This document shows positions 34,401 through 46,189 of a DNA stretch of 64,000 nucleotides, one piece after another. Every line of letters begins with the position of its first letter. Position 1 is the stretch's first letter. The stretch is taken from positions 124,598 through 188,597 of the forward strand of contig VWZF01004016.1 in NCBI GenBank assembly GCA_013396755.1, in the 5' to 3' direction. The translations under genes and the position numbers were made by a program. Under the pieces are notes generated by a model. It did no database searches and was not told the DNA's origin. It worked only from the letters and a program-made list of their open reading frames with translations. The DNA comes from Sclerurus mexicanus. Lineage: Eukaryota > Chordata > Aves > Passeriformes > Furnariidae.

Positions 34401-37400
34401 TACAAACTTTACACTGCTTTCTGGACCTCAGAGTGGGTGTTTATGTAAAGATGACCTTTATTAAGGGGCTGTTTTATGAAGGAGGCACTTTGTTTTTCCT
34501 AATATAGAGAAGATAGGGCTTATGTGAGGAAGAAGAGGGAAAAAACCCCACCAGATTCTTTCTTTCCCCTCTTTGAATTTGAAAAAGCAGACAAATTTGT
34601 ATTGTGGTAGTTGGGTCTTTGCACTTCTTTCTGTTTGCGCTATCTTGGTTTATTTTTATATAGGTAAATAGCATATGTCACAAGGTAGAATATGTAAACT
34701 ACAGTTTGATTAAACTTGGCCAAATGGTCATTTTTTTCAGATAGAGATGGTTATAGAGCACTGTCTAAGTTAGAAGACTTCCTGGTATAGGCCTTAAAGG
34801 AAATTGGAACATTAAGTTTTGGACATGAAGGATTGGTGCAGAAGTTAAATATTTGCTGTAAGTGACTTAAATTTGGAATACAGAAATCTTTTAGAGGCTG
34901 TATGAATCAGAAAGTGGAGCTGGAACAAAACCAACTTAGCAACATGAGCATACACTATTTATACAGTTCCTTTCTCCTTACGTCTCTACTGTGTATAGCA
35001 GTATCAGCATGCAGGATATGTAATGGGACTGACTTCACATTTTGGGAATAATTTCTTCACTTCTGTGCTCAACAGTTAAGTCTCTATATGCAGAAGTTCT
35101 TTGCTTTTGTGAGCAACTGTGGTGGTTTGTGGCAAAGCCCCTGTATTTTATAGGCTTGTTGAAAAGCTGTATAACATGTATAAGAAAATGGATGCTTTGT
35201 TCTCTAAAGATGATGCTGTGTGTCCAAGTATGAGAAGTCCAACTTGGAGAACAAATTAGACTTATTGTATTTCATTTTCATGTTTATTTGGCATTTGGAT
35301 ATAGTATATTTCCAAGGTTCAGTTTAACTCTCATGTGGAGCGTGTATTTGGGCAGATTCCAGTAGATTGGAAGTAAGAAGGGAAAAAACGTTAGACAGTG
35401 GCTTAGAATGACTTGAGATTTTGTAATTCCTCAGAAGGTAGGAACGTTCTGAGTGTAGATGTGATATATACTGAGTCTGAAAAGTCGTACTTAGAAAGAT
35501 TTGTTATCTTCCTTTTTCATTCAGTAAAACCATGGCTCAGCACTTCATAACTTCATTTGTGGCCTGCACAGAAGGTGTTAAAGGTCTGAAACAAAAATAG
35601 TTTTCTCCTTCTCACGAATTAATCCACATTTGGAAATAAGACAGTTTCTGGAGTGCAGTTTTATCAGTGTACTAGTAATGGAGGGAACCTCGTCTTGAGA
35701 CCTCAAAAACCTGATCTTTGGAAATTCAGCAGTATATATTAATTGTTTTTTATAGAAAAAGGTATAATGCCAGTCTTATTTCTATTCTGTGGTGGCTTTT
35801 TACAGAGTTGAATGCTTCCTTGTGGCAGGATGACATCTCTCTCCTGAGTTTGTGTCCGCTGGCCAGGGGCTTCAGTGTTACTGTCATTATCTTGCTGAGT
35901 GTCCTTCGGTTAGTTCAGTTGTGGCTTAGGAATATGAGACATACCGGGACTGAGCAGAGCACAAGTCTGTTCAGTCAGGTGGCAGTGACAGGTGCTGTTT
36001 CAGGGAAGCCCTGCCACTCTCTGTGATGCATTGCCCTTGCAAACCCCTCCCCAGGATCCAGAACCATCATGCAGGATGTTAGAAAGCACGTCTCTGCTTA
36101 GTCTTTTTAGTGTTAATGGATTTGATGGCCAGGCATTTGCCTAAGCACGTTTCTGAACCTGTGGGGTTTTGACACAACTCCCAGGACAGTTGTGCCACGG
36201 GAGTGATTCCGAAAGCATAATCAGCTCAGCTCTGATTGATTGCTGGAAGACTGACTTAATTATGAAAGGTTCAAAGAACAAGATTCTCAGTGCCCAAATA
36301 ATACTCGTTTTTGCCTCCACAACCTGTAAGACAGAAGAAAGGAGAATGGAACCGGTAGACATGTTGCAGTAGTATTACACTTACTACTACCTTTTTTATC
36401 TTTTTAACCAACTGAATCAGTCTCAGTGATGTCTTTGCTGGAAGAGGAAACAAGGTAGGAAAACATGTTTATGGGAGAAGAAAGGCTACTGGCTTTAGGC
36501 TGGGAGTCTTGTTTCTCTAAATACTTCAAATTTGCTTCTTCCTGGATATAAACCCAGAGTTTTGTTGTGAAGAACCTCAGCTGGGTTTGAAGGACAGAAA
36601 CAGTAACTGCCTTGAGAATGGCTCAGAAGGTGTTCTCTAGCATGGCAGCTGGTGTTGCACTTGTTTTCTGTTCCCCCTGGGTGGCAGAAAGGTCTTTCAA
36701 AACAAAATCGTTGAAACAAGTTGGCATTGATGTTAGGTCATACTTGTGCTCCTTCCTCCCCTGCAAGGTTGTGATATAACTGGAAATCCCTTACAAGCTG
36801 GTGCATGATAAGTATATCAGAAATGTTTGGGTTTTTAACAGGTGTGGTCTTAACTTACCTCATATTGAGCCACTTGCGTATTTTAATCATGTCTTTGAAC
36901 ATACCAAAACCTGGTTTTTGTTTTTCTTTAAAATACTGGACTTTCAATGCTGTTGGAAGCACTAAAAGGTAGCCTTAGTTTGAAGGGCTTAATCATGATG
37001 ATTTAAAGAAATACCCGAGAAAAGACTGACAAAACTGGACAGCTGGTCTATCATATACTTGTGCTCACTTAAGTTTGTGTAAAAAATTCAGGTGTACCAA
37101 GCAGTTTAGAGAAATCAGTCCATGTAAGTAAATCTATTTCAGTCCTGCAGTAAACTAATAAAAACTGAAAATTCCATTTGTTTTTAATTGCTTCCAGGGC
37201 AGATGCATTCAGTTTATCCACAAGGTGCAATCTAGCTTCATAGCTTTACTTAGTATTACTGAACACCTCTTGTCCTGTCATGGTACCTGCAGGTGAAACA
37301 GCCCTTTCATTCCCTTGAAGGATGGAAGTTTTCTCCCAGCAGATGGCTGGGGGTTGGCTGGTTGCTTTTGTTTTAAGCTGAATAACCTGTGCAGGTCTTT

Positions 37401-37659
37401 TGTAAGTTTCATGAATAATACCTTCATTTTTTTTAAACAGAGGACAGTATTACTAGGAGTCTTCATGAAAGACCAAGATAAAACAGAACCTACTTTTACC
37501 TGGAATATCTGCATGTAATGTGTGGGATAGAGGGAATCTTTATTTGGAATTGCAAGTCAGAATACTCTGTGGATAAAACCCTCGATTTAAATGAAAGTGT
37601 GCATCAGAGTAAAAAATGTATTGTCAAGAGAAATTGAAGTCTTAATTCTTTATCTTCAG
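31410..37659 (+). other. UBP1 intron 8 (6.25 kb)
   Basis: Long T-rich intron following the cassette exon. Open frames such as 32225-32524, 33330-33841 and 35718-36026 (+) and several minus-strand frames have no family signature. No RNA gene or clear repeat recognised. Confidence 0.7.
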
Positions 37660-37763
37660 TGCTCACCGTGGCCTGATACTCCTACAACATTTGTAAACAA
37701 CAGTCCAACTCCTGCTCCAACCTTTACCTCTGCTCAGCATAATACCTACAGTGTCCCAGACAG
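37660..37763 (+). CDS. UBP1: UBP1 exon 9 (Ser/Pro/Thr-rich linker)
   Basis: 104 nt, residues ~310-344. It encodes CSPWPDTPTTFVNNSPTP, APTFTSAQHNT and YSVPD, ending with AG of a Ser codon. This is the flexible linker between the DNA-binding and SAM-like domains. The CSPWPD start is shared by the whole subfamily. The NNSP proline-directed sites are conserved in TFCP2, where serine phosphorylation regulates activity; function here is inferred. Confidence 0.94.
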
Positions 37764-38575
37764 GTGGGTTTCTATTCTGTACCTCCATTAAAGATAACAT
37801 TTTAAAATCAGGCTAATTCAGAAGTGTTTTCTGAGTAAATGCACCTGTGTTCTGGTTCCATGCCGAATTGAGATGTTGTTTTGACCTATGTATTCATTTT
37901 ATAGTACAGCACTTGTATCATTGTATCAAGGTCATTACTTCTGCTTCACCGTTTTTCTTTCTTCCTGTACATCTTTGAAAACCGCTTCCTGTCCTTTCTC
38001 ATATAACCAATACTTTACCTTTTAACTACTCTGATTTAGTCCTTGTCTATGGAAACTATTTCTAGCTTTTTTCGTTAAGAACAGTTCATTCCCCTCGCAT
38101 GCAGTTCATACAGCAATTGTCTTGACAAGCATTTCTACAAAAATTGCATTGCTAACAACATTTTATATTGAGCTGTTACTGAAACTATTACAACCAAACT
38201 TGCATTTGATCCAAGAATTATTTACAGGGGTATTGTTTGGTCTATATACTGGTTTTTGTCTGCCTTGTATTTTACTAATTCTTCCTCAGTCACCTGTTAA
38301 GGCAGTGAAGTGGCCATGCAACCTCCTTTTAGTGTTGGTAAAGCTGATTCTCCAGTGGGTAAAGGACACAGAAAATAGGAACCAGAGCACTTCCATATTG
38401 AAGTGGGATGAGCCTTCTCCTGAGTTTAATAAGTTTCAGTCTGTGTGGTGCTTAATTTGTCTGTCTACTGTGATATTTATTGTTTTGGGAATTTCAAGTT
38501 ATTTTTCAACAAGGTTGAAATATTTTGGTTTGTAACATTCTAGTAATACTTTTTTTTGGTTGTTTTTATCTGTAG
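37764..38575 (+). other. UBP1 intron 9
   Basis: 0.8 kb T-rich intron. It contains an open frame at 38122-38535 encoding a hydrophobic 137-residue peptide (see findings). That frame is not in continuity with exon 9, whose frame stops shortly after the donor. Confidence 0.7.
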
Positions 38576-38630
38576 CAATTCTTCCTCCCCAAATCATCAA
38601 GGAGATGGAACCTCTCAAGGGTCAGGAGAT
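38576..38630 (+). CDS. UBP1: UBP1 exon 10
   Basis: Short 55-nt exon, residues ~344-362, encoding NSSSPNHQGDGTSQGSGD. The acceptor is TTTTTATCTGTAG and the donor is GAT|GTGAGT. It continues the low-complexity linker. The SSPNHQGDG core matches mammalian UBP1. Confidence 0.92.
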
Positions 38631-38825
38631 GTGAGTGTTTGCTTTCTGGTATTGATCATGGCTGTATGTACAGTTGTGTCAGAACATTTGATTTATATTA
38701 ATGATATTAGTAGGTGCTGAGGAAGTGTTTAACTGAGGGAGATTTTGTAATGGCTTGGAGTTTGTTGGTTTGGGGTTTGGTTTTTTTAGTGTCCAGATTA
38801 TCATATCCAATCTTTTTCCTTACAG

Positions 38826-38919
38826 CAGCTTCATCCTTCAGCCACAATCCAGGAAACTCAGCAGTGGTTGCTCAAGAATAGGTTCTCTACCTATACAAGG
38901 CTTTTTTCAAATTTCTCAG
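38826..38919 (+). CDS. UBP1: UBP1 exon 11 (start of SAM-like domain)
   Basis: 94 nt, residues ~363-394. It encodes QLHPSATIQETQQWLLKN then RFSTYTRLFSNFSG. The acceptor is a tandem TACAGCAG, so the first Gln codon may be included or omitted. Mammalian UBP1 has a Gln at this position, supporting the upstream AG. The ETQQWLLKNRFS sequence opens the SAM-like helix bundle used in oligomerisation and partner binding. Confidence 0.94.
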
Positions 38920-40375
38920 GTATCTAGAGTTTACTGCTTCTTTCTTGGTGTTACTGAGCAAGTTGTGTGTGAGAAAATAATTCTCTAGGAACAATATGCT
39001 ATACATACGTATTTACTGCTTTGCTTATTAAAGAGCAGTGCAGTTTGCACTGTGTGTCTGAACACAAGACATGGCAGTAGATGGGGCTGTATTTTGTCAT
39101 TTGCACAATTACATGGAAGATGAAAGAAGCAAAGGCTGGGGTGACACAGCACACACTGTAGCTAAAGTTCCTTTTCAGTTTGGTGACACATGATGGGGAG
39201 AATACAATGAATGGTGCCAGCTCTCTGCCTCATTGCTTAGCCCGTGCTTCAGTTACGACTCCCTTTGTACCAGGCTGCTTCCCTGCTCAAGGGAAGGTTG
39301 GTTCTTCTGCTGCTGGTCCGTTTTTGATCTGTGCTGCTTGTATTTAGGGTTGCTAGGCTTTCTCAGTAAACTTCAGCACCAAATTTGGGATAAAGACTCT
39401 TGGAGAAGTTTTCTTCCTTTTCATTATTATTGTTATAAAAGTCAAGTACTAGCTGACTGGCTTTTCTTTGAAGCAAGAGGTGTGGTGTCTGTGGCTTTTA
39501 TTACACTACTTCAGCTGTACTGGGTTTTTATTATAGTATTTAAGGGCCATGATAGATTATTTTTGCTGGCTTTTATCTGTGCATTCCTAGGTAGTCTGTG
39601 GAGTATTTTTGTGAATAAAGATTGTATTTCTTTCCTGTTTTCCCACTCCTCTATTACAGTGACTGATTCTTCAGACTGTTGTTTTCTTGGTTGACACCCA
39701 TGCTGCTTCTCAGAAGGATCTTCCTTTCCATTTTATTTTTAGATCTGCTTAGTATCTTCCTTTTCTAAAGTAAATCTTAAGGGAAGCAGTTGTTTTCACA
39801 GATCATTTATTCCCAGCATCGTTCTTTAAAATAGAAAACCACACCCAAGCTGAATTGGGTGGAAGTATCCCAGAGCCTGGACTTGCCCCCAGGTTGCTGC
39901 TGCACTGATTTGTCCACACTGCTGTAGTTGTGCCAGCCTTTAGCAGCATTTCTGTACATGAGCGCATTGTTGTACCTTAAGTGCACAGAGGATATGATGA
40001 ATGAGTTGAGTGTCTGGGATAATTCACTGAGTGAGAAACCATTGAATGTTTCTGCTCTGTATTTTGCATGTGTTCGAGCACACCAGCCTGGGTGGCAGCA
40101 AAAGCCATTGTTTCTCTCCACAACAAGTCATGTGTCTCTGCAGAGATTGTGTGCCTTACAGACTCGTGCTGTTTAGAGACGTGAGCGCTATAAAGTGTAA
40201 CCACCCTTGGTAAACAGGTCAATATTACTTAGTGCTCACTGTTCTGACTCCTGTTTGCTGGATTCCATTTGTGTCTGCCTGAAGTTCATCCTTGGTTCAA
40301 ATGAACATACAGTTTATTTTGAAAAGTATTGATGGGCTGGAATAATCTGCATTAAACCCTCCTGTGTCTCTGCAG
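38920..40375 (+). other. UBP1 intron 11
   Basis: 1.46 kb intron with an open frame at 39233-39694 (153 residues, Cys/Leu/Phe-rich) that resembles no known family and is probably a chance frame in pyrimidine-rich sequence. Nothing else recognised. Confidence 0.7.
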
Positions 40376-40466
40376 GTGCTGATTTATTAAAGTTGACAAG
40401 AGAAGATCTGGTACAAATCTGTGGTCCAGCCGATGGAATTCGGCTATACAATGCACTGAAATCCAG
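40376..40466 (+). CDS. UBP1: UBP1 exon 12 (SAM-like domain)
   Basis: 91 nt, residues ~394-424, encoding ADLLKLTREDLVQICGP followed by ADGIRLYNALKS and two bases of Arg. The GADLLKL-[TM]-[RK]-[DE]-D-[LV]-[VI]-QICG motif is conserved across LSF/LBP proteins. The acceptor is GTGTCTCTGCAG and the donor is AG|GTAATG. Confidence 0.95.
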
Positions 40467-41125
40467 GTAATGTGCTGATGGTGAGGCTGGGTGTTGTTCT
40501 GTCATTTCCTACAGAGGGGGGATTCTAGAACTGGGAGATCTGTGAAGTTAGTGTCAGGACGAGCCTCGATGCCTGTGTGAGCTGCCCCAGGAATTGGCAG
40601 CAATACGTTTAAAAATCCCCTCCTGTGTACACCCTCAGGGCAGGCCCAGGAGAGGCACAGGGGGCTGTGAGGCTGGCACCACTGCACTGCAGCCCTGCCC
40701 GTTTCCTGGTACGGATGGATTTGTTGCCAGGGCACAAAACTTGTCATTCAGGGGAGCTGAGAACAACCTGAGACTTTTGGAGGCTGCAGGCAGTGAGTGC
40801 TGGTAACAGAGAGCATCCCAGGTGGTGTGTCTGATTCTGTCTGAAACGGGCACTTGGCCTCCTAGAATTGTTGTTGTTGCTCAGTAGTTCCGTTCCAGGA
40901 TTCCAACAAGCAGCATCCTGATGAACTCTGGATTGATTGAAATGTTGTTTAAATGCAGTAGCATCTGAGGGACCACTTATATTAACTCAGGTTTTTTTGG
41001 GTCAGTGAAAGAAAGCATGTTGAGTGTAACTGTTAGCGTAACAAATCTACAGTTGTAGCTTGCCAGTTTCTGTATTTCCAGGGCATGTAGCCTGTTCTCT
41101 GATGTGTGGTTTCCTTGAACTGCAG
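40467..41125 (+). other. UBP1 intron 12
   Basis: 0.66 kb intron, moderately GC-rich at 40540-40800. Overlapping open frames on both strands there have no recognisable product. Confidence 0.7.
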
Positions 41126-41235
41126 GTCTGTTAGGCCCCGTTTGACCATCTATGTGTGTCAGGAGCCATTAAGAAGCATTCAACTGGAAAGACAAGATGC
41201 AGGCAATGGTGACAGCAGCAACGGTGCAATATACG
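41126..41235 (+). CDS. UBP1: UBP1 exon 13
   Basis: 110 nt, residues ~424-461. It encodes SVRPRLTIYVCQEPLRS, IQLERQDAGNGD and SSNGAIY. VRPRLTIYVCQE is the conserved lead into the C-terminal dimerisation region. The following Gln/Gly/Ser segment is variable between family members and is about three residues shorter here than in human UBP1, which explains the slightly shorter protein. Confidence 0.94.
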
Positions 41236-42575
41236 GTACGGTCTCTTGTCATCCCAGCCCTGTGTCTTCAGAGTCTAAACCGACGTAGGTGGGAAGGAAA
41301 AAAGAACGGTGGAGGGGCTGAATTTCTGTTCCTGGTGCAATCACAGCAGTATTGGTGCTTTAACACTGCACAGGTTGAACAGAACCTGAAACCTCCCAAG
41401 GTTAAATAACTTTTTTTGTCAGTCCATTGATTAACTAGTTGCATAGCATGGCAGTTACTTAAGGAGTTGTCAAGCTCAGTTCTGTCTGTTGTTACACACA
41501 AGGTATCAACCATTTAAATGTAAGAGCTAAGTGCAGTAACACACTGAAGTTCTTGCCCATTTTTTGTGGGGTTTGCTGTCATTTTCTGTGCAGCTGAACC
41601 AAAACTCTAGAGCCTGGACAAGGAAAAACAGCCAAGCAGTGTATGGCCTCCTGATTTTAGTATTATTTTCCTGACACACAGCTTCGTTTCAACACAGATG
41701 GGAACTTACATTATTTGTAAATTCATGTCAATATTACAATCAGAAGAATGGAGCTCCTAGAAATTATTTTCTTCTCTTGGCTTTGAGAGACCTCTCTTCC
41801 CCAGCTGAAGTCTGTACAGGCTGCTGCTGCAGTCATGCTTGTGTATTTTCCATGTAAGAACTGAGGTGGAGGAGGATCTGTAAATAGGATACTGCTGCTG
41901 TCAAATATGTATTTTCCCTCTGAGTATCTTCAGTCTTTGGTTTGGGACAGAAGAATGTGCAAACATGGAGCTGTCCAGGGCTTCTGACGCTATTTAATAA
42001 AGCTACAGAACTGTAAATACAGCATCAAACTCAACAGCTGCTTTGTCTTACTGTTCTGTTTGTTTGCTGTGCTGTATTTCCCCTGCCACCCTTCAGCTCT
42101 GGATGATCTGTAGCAAGTTTTTATTCAGCCAGTTGCAAAAGGCTGTCTTTACCAAAATCCCAAAATCTACATCCCCATTTAAAGCAACAGCACAGACATG
42201 TAAGTTGGATGTATGTAGCACTGTTTCTTTTGAGACTGCCCAAAACTACTTCCAAAGGCACCTTTAGGTGACTCTAAAGACCCATTTAAGTCTGTATGAC
42301 ATTACTGTGCCTTTTTGTGAAGGATGCAGAAAAGAATTTGGAAGTTGCCATCAGTCTCAGCACAAACAGGAGCCTCCCCATTGTCAGAGTTGTGCTTTGA
42401 CTTCCTTGAAAAAAAGAAATCAAGGCCATGATTGCTTCTTAGTGAGAACGGGAGGGGAGTAACCAAAAAGTTACCACCTTTTGAATTTTTTTTAAAGCCT
42501 GTGTGTAAACAGATTCAGATTTTTTTCATGTAGTCCCTTACACTGTGTTTATGTAAATGTTTTTTTGTCTTGCAG
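41236..42575 (+). other. UBP1 intron 13
   Basis: 1.34 kb intron. No conserved element recognised. Confidence 0.72.
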
Positions 42576-42718
42576 TTTATCACGCAATTTACTTAGAGGA
42601 GATGGCAGCCTCAGAAGTCACACGCAAGCTTGCTTTGGCATTTAATATTCCTTTGCATCAGATCAACCAGGTTTACAGACAGGGTCCCACAGGCATCCAC
42701 ATTCTTGTTAGTGATCAG
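42576..42718 (+). CDS. UBP1: UBP1 exon 14 (dimerisation region)
   Basis: 143 nt, residues ~461-508. It encodes YHAIYLEEMAASEVTRK, LALAFNIPLHQINQVYRQ and GPTGIHILVSDQ. This beta-rich C-terminal region mediates dimer/tetramer formation in LSF-type proteins. Both the FNIPLHQINQVYRQGPTGIHILVSD stretch and its exon boundaries (acceptor GTCTTGCAG, donor CAG|GTAAGG) fit UBP1. Confidence 0.96.
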
Positions 42719-43326
42719 GTAAGGGGAGTTTTATTTTCTTGGCATTTTATTTATGAATTAGAGTGGACGATTTTCTTATGCTTGATTATTTATTACTGGT
42801 TTTTTCTGTTTAATAATTTTTTTTTGTTTAATAATGCAACCTAGTATTTTTTGACATTTAGAATATATTTTCCTTTACATTAAAGTGTGCAGGAGGATCC
42901 TTTAAATGTCACTCTTCCTCTACCTGACTAAATTGAAACTATGAGGAGAGAGGCCTGTAAGGTCTGTAAGTTCTGTATGGTTCATCTCTATGGATGCTGC
43001 AGTAATTAGTGTTATTTTGATTACGCTCAAAGGTGGGGATATTTAAATACTGTTGAGGTTGGCTTATTCAAGTGTCTGACACACAGACTTAAGAATTCCA
43101 GAAGCACAGCTGGCAGTGACAGGGTCCCAGCTGGTTACATGAGTAACAAGCAGTATTTTGACAGTAATGGATTTTAATTTGGTGTATGTGTGTCACTTGC
43201 TGAACAAAACAAAAAATACACAATTGCTTATAAAAAGGCAGTGTTTGATACTTGATTTGGTGTTTCTTTTTTTTTGCATTGGTCATACTCGGGAGGGGTT
43301 TGAAACTTTTTTTTTTTCCTTTGCAG
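42719..43326 (+). other. UBP1 intron 14
   Basis: 0.6 kb T-rich intron with a strong polypyrimidine tract before 43326. No other feature. Confidence 0.75.
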
Positions 43327-43378
43327 ATGGTTCAAAACTTTCAAGATGAGAGTTGTTTCTTATTCACCACAATAAAAG
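43327..43378 (+). CDS. UBP1: UBP1 exon 15
   Basis: Short 52-nt exon, residues ~509-526, encoding MVQNFQDESCFLFTTIK and the first base of Ala. The acceptor is TTTTCCTTTGCAG and the donor is G|GTATGT. The MVQNFQDESCF motif is near-invariant in the subfamily. The ATG is internal. Confidence 0.95.
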
Positions 43379-44089
43379 GTATGTTGTCCTTTCTGGCAGT
43401 CTGTTCCACCAAGGAGCCTTCTTTAGAGTAAAAAAATTAAAACAATCTGCATACACAGTGGCAGAAAATATCCCCGAGCTGTTCCTCTCCTGGCCAGTGA
43501 TTTCAGCCTCTGTGTAGTGTAACACCTCAGTCGTTTCTCCAGGCCTTCAGTTCAGAGCCAGGGCAGCGTTCCGTGACAAGCCTCATATAAAATTCAGTCA
43601 GCCATCACTGGACAGTGCTTGCTGCTAATAATTACTGAGAGAGGTGACGCTTCACAATGTTTTAAAACCCTGGCAGAAGCACCTCTGGAGTTCAGAGACT
43701 GTGACCTGAGCGGTGAGAGTCAGCAGAGCAGAGTACAACATCCTGTTCTTTCACTGCAGGGCACTGACCGTCTTCAGGGGCTTGTTGTGGAATCCCACAC
43801 TTCCTTAGGAGTCCAGTTTGTTTCTGGTGAAAGGTGCCAGCAGGTGGCAATAATTGGTGGACCAGTTTGACTCTGTGCAGACTTTACCTACAGAAACTGT
43901 CCCGGCTTTGAAGATCCACTTACAAATCATTGAGCGTAACATTTTTGTTTAACACATGTAGGAAATTTTTAAGAGCTGTAGATGAGCTGTATTTTCAAAG
44001 CCAAGTGCATACTTTGCAGTTTTGGTGAGTTGGCTCCTATTTTTTATGATTCTCTTTAAGAAAGATTGACACTTTCTTCTTTTTTTCAG
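43379..44089 (+). other. UBP1 last intron
   Basis: 0.71 kb intron, without a recognised feature. The open frame at 43619-43870 is not conserved. Confidence 0.72.
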
Positions 44090-44127
44090 CTGAAAATGGT
44101 GAAGGCTTCCATATAATCCTGAAGTGA
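44090..44127 (+). CDS. UBP1: UBP1 exon 16, coding part (C-terminus)
   Basis: Encodes ENGEGFHIILK and a TGA stop at 44125-44127, after completing Ala from exon 15. HIILK is the universal C-terminus of UBP1/TFCP2. TFCP2L1 adds CGL after it. Its absence here supports UBP1. The acceptor is a strong TTCTTTTTTTCAG. Confidence 0.95.
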
Positions 44128-45970
44128 CGTCACACAACTGCCAGACTGGTACTCCCAACGCAGACTGAAGCCCTGCCTAAAGATCATGAAGATCATCCAA
44201 AACCTTAGGATCTAACTTCACTGTATAAGATGTTTCATATTGAAAACACAAAATGACCTTTCTAATGAGCTGTTTGATAGGTGAACTTTCTTATCACTGC
44301 CATAGCTAAGTGTCCTCATGAGAGGTATAATGCCATGACAGCTTACGTACAGGCATGGAAGACAATGTAAGCAAAGGTGCTTGCCCTTTACTGAAATAAG
44401 GCAAATTATGGCCAGTAGATACAGTTTATAGAAGTGAAGCAGTGCTGCTTTTCTATCACCTGTATCCAGTTGGAGATGAATGTAAACTTATTCTGGGGCA
44501 TTTACCTTTCTGTGCCAGTTTGTCTGTTACGTGCTCGTACCTTACGCTGGTTTTATTTTTGATGTTAGCAGAGCACATGCTAATCTGTGTGGAGATGAGT
44601 AGTTAAGGTGATAGTGATCAGGTTGTCAGGTCTTTGAGAGTAAAGCTGTCAAAACAGCTTCCCGTGTAAATTGTGTATAAGAGTGTATGTAAGAAGTGTA
44701 AATGCCAGAACAGGGCTTTTAAGAAGCCCTAGACAGATGCAATATATGCATGCAGCAAACTGCATTATCAATAGTACCTTATTGGAGGGATTAATATAAA
44801 TCCTATGGGGTACCAAGTAATTGTGTTTTGCTTTAATGAATTTAATGGAGAAGAATTGCCTATGCATCCTTTATGTTTAGTTTCATAGGTTCTCTGCGGA
44901 GCACTGCTGCAATTTAACTCTTTGCTTGTAACATTGTGGGGTTTAAAAATCCAGCAGTGAGAGGTGGGGTTTTCTGACTTAGTGGAATTATGCTGATGAG
45001 GGAACGTGACCCACTGGTACCACAGGGCTGTCACAGCTTTCAGTAACAGCAAATATGTTGCTTAAGAAACACTAAACACACACCCTGTAAGTCTCCTTAC
45101 GCAGGTGCCTGCCCTGCTGGAGTTGCTGTTATGGACAAATCCCTTCTTCCCTTTTCTGTTGACCTTTCTTTCTCCACCCTTCCTTCTCTACTGTACACCT
45201 GGTACAGTGCCTCTTCCAGATGACCAAATACTCACGTTTCTCTGAAAGAGGCAGTGTGCTCTTTTGCTGTTTCGGGTATTTCTTGTAAAGTCATGGCACA
45301 GCATTTCCTAGGGTAACATTAAGTTTCAACTGGTTAGGTACTTAGAGGGGAACTTTCCCAAAGGTGTTGGGTGACAGTTTCAGAGCTGTCATTCTGTGCC
45401 TCTGAAAAGTTCCACCTTGACCTCTGACTAAAAGCTTGGGAATAGTTTGCTTTTTATGCTGTGGTGTTCCGTGTACACAACTACTCCAGCATGTAAAAAA
45501 GCAACTTGGAGTTTTCTTCATTTCCCCTTTCATAACTGGCTCAAGTGCTTAGCAGAAAAGCTTCTGAAAGCTGTAGCATTTTGAAAATTTAAATTCATCA
45601 AACCTAGAGGGTTTTTTTCCTTTTTTTTTTTTTCTGCACTGAAAGTAAAATTTTATGTACTTAACATTTTTTGCCTATAAGTTGTTCATCTTTAGGTATT
45701 GTTTGGTCCTAGTATTTTCTTGAACTGACACTCGTGTCTTTTTAGCTCACACCACATTCAAATCCAAAAGTTATATAAAAAGTGGAAAAATCCTTGATTG
45801 GAAAGTATCCAAATACCTAATTTTAAAAAATCTTGACAGTTGTACAGTAGTTTGTCCAGCTCACTTGAAATTGGAATTAAATTATGGCACCAGCAAATTG
45901 CTTTTGTTTTTTAATAAGATGTACACATTTCAATTTAAGTATAATAAATGTTTTTCAATAATTTTGTAAA
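44128..45970 (+). other. UBP1: UBP1 3' UTR (predicted extent)
   Basis: 1.8 kb after the stop, AT-rich toward the end. AATAAA at 45943-45948, followed by a T/GT-rich stretch (45960-45990), marks the likely distal poly(A) site. No other coding feature was seen; open frames on the minus strand (44649-45533) are not conserved. Confidence 0.65.
45943..45948 (+). terminator. UBP1 poly(A) signal
   Basis: Exact AATAAA within TATAATAAATGTTTTTC, 1.8 kb after the stop, followed by a T/GT-rich downstream element. Cleavage is expected at roughly 45960-45975. Confidence 0.65.
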
Positions 45971-46189
45971 TGTGCTTTTCTTTTTACTTTTTTTCCTACC
46001 CTGTGCACATTACAGATAATGTTCATCAACACTCAGATTGTTTGCAGGACCTGCCCCAGCACTAATGGTAGGCAAAGGTAAGGAAGGAAGGAAACCAGCC
46101 TTGCAGTGTATTCTGCACCCAGTGCATGCACATGGATCTTCTACTGCCAGCTTCAGTTTTGGGTAGATCTGCAATAATTGCAACAAATT

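Larger units (their letters stand above)
11770..45970 (+). other. UBP1: UBP1 gene (LBP-1 transcription factor), whole locus
   Basis: UBP1 (upstream binding protein 1, LBP-1a/b) is a nuclear CP2/LSF-type transcription factor. It has an N-terminal grainyhead/CP2 DNA-binding domain, a SAM-like domain and a C-terminal oligomerisation region. It binds DNA as dimers or tetramers with TFCP2 or TFCP2L1. All canonical exons are present and in frame with GT-AG boundaries, except that the first ~14 codons are hidden by the N at 15182. The predicted protein would be about 537 residues, against 540 in human. UBP1 was chosen over TFCP2 and TFCP2L1 because of the 36-residue insert (exon 8), the QETQQWLLKNRFS SAM-domain sequence, the FHIILK ending and the synteny. 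Confidence 0.93.

Noticed and set aside
32225..36372. Many 60-100-codon frames in UBP1 intron 8, both strands.
   Set aside because: T-rich intronic composition, mutual overlap and no conserved residues; treated as chance.
11770..45970. Possibility that the + strand gene is TFCP2L1 or TFCP2 rather than UBP1.
   Set aside because: The upstream exon looks TFCP2L1-like, but the 36-residue insert, RMLDNRK, the QWLLKNRFSTYTRLF sequence, the HIILK stop without CGL, and the position between CLASP2 and FBXL2 all identify UBP1.
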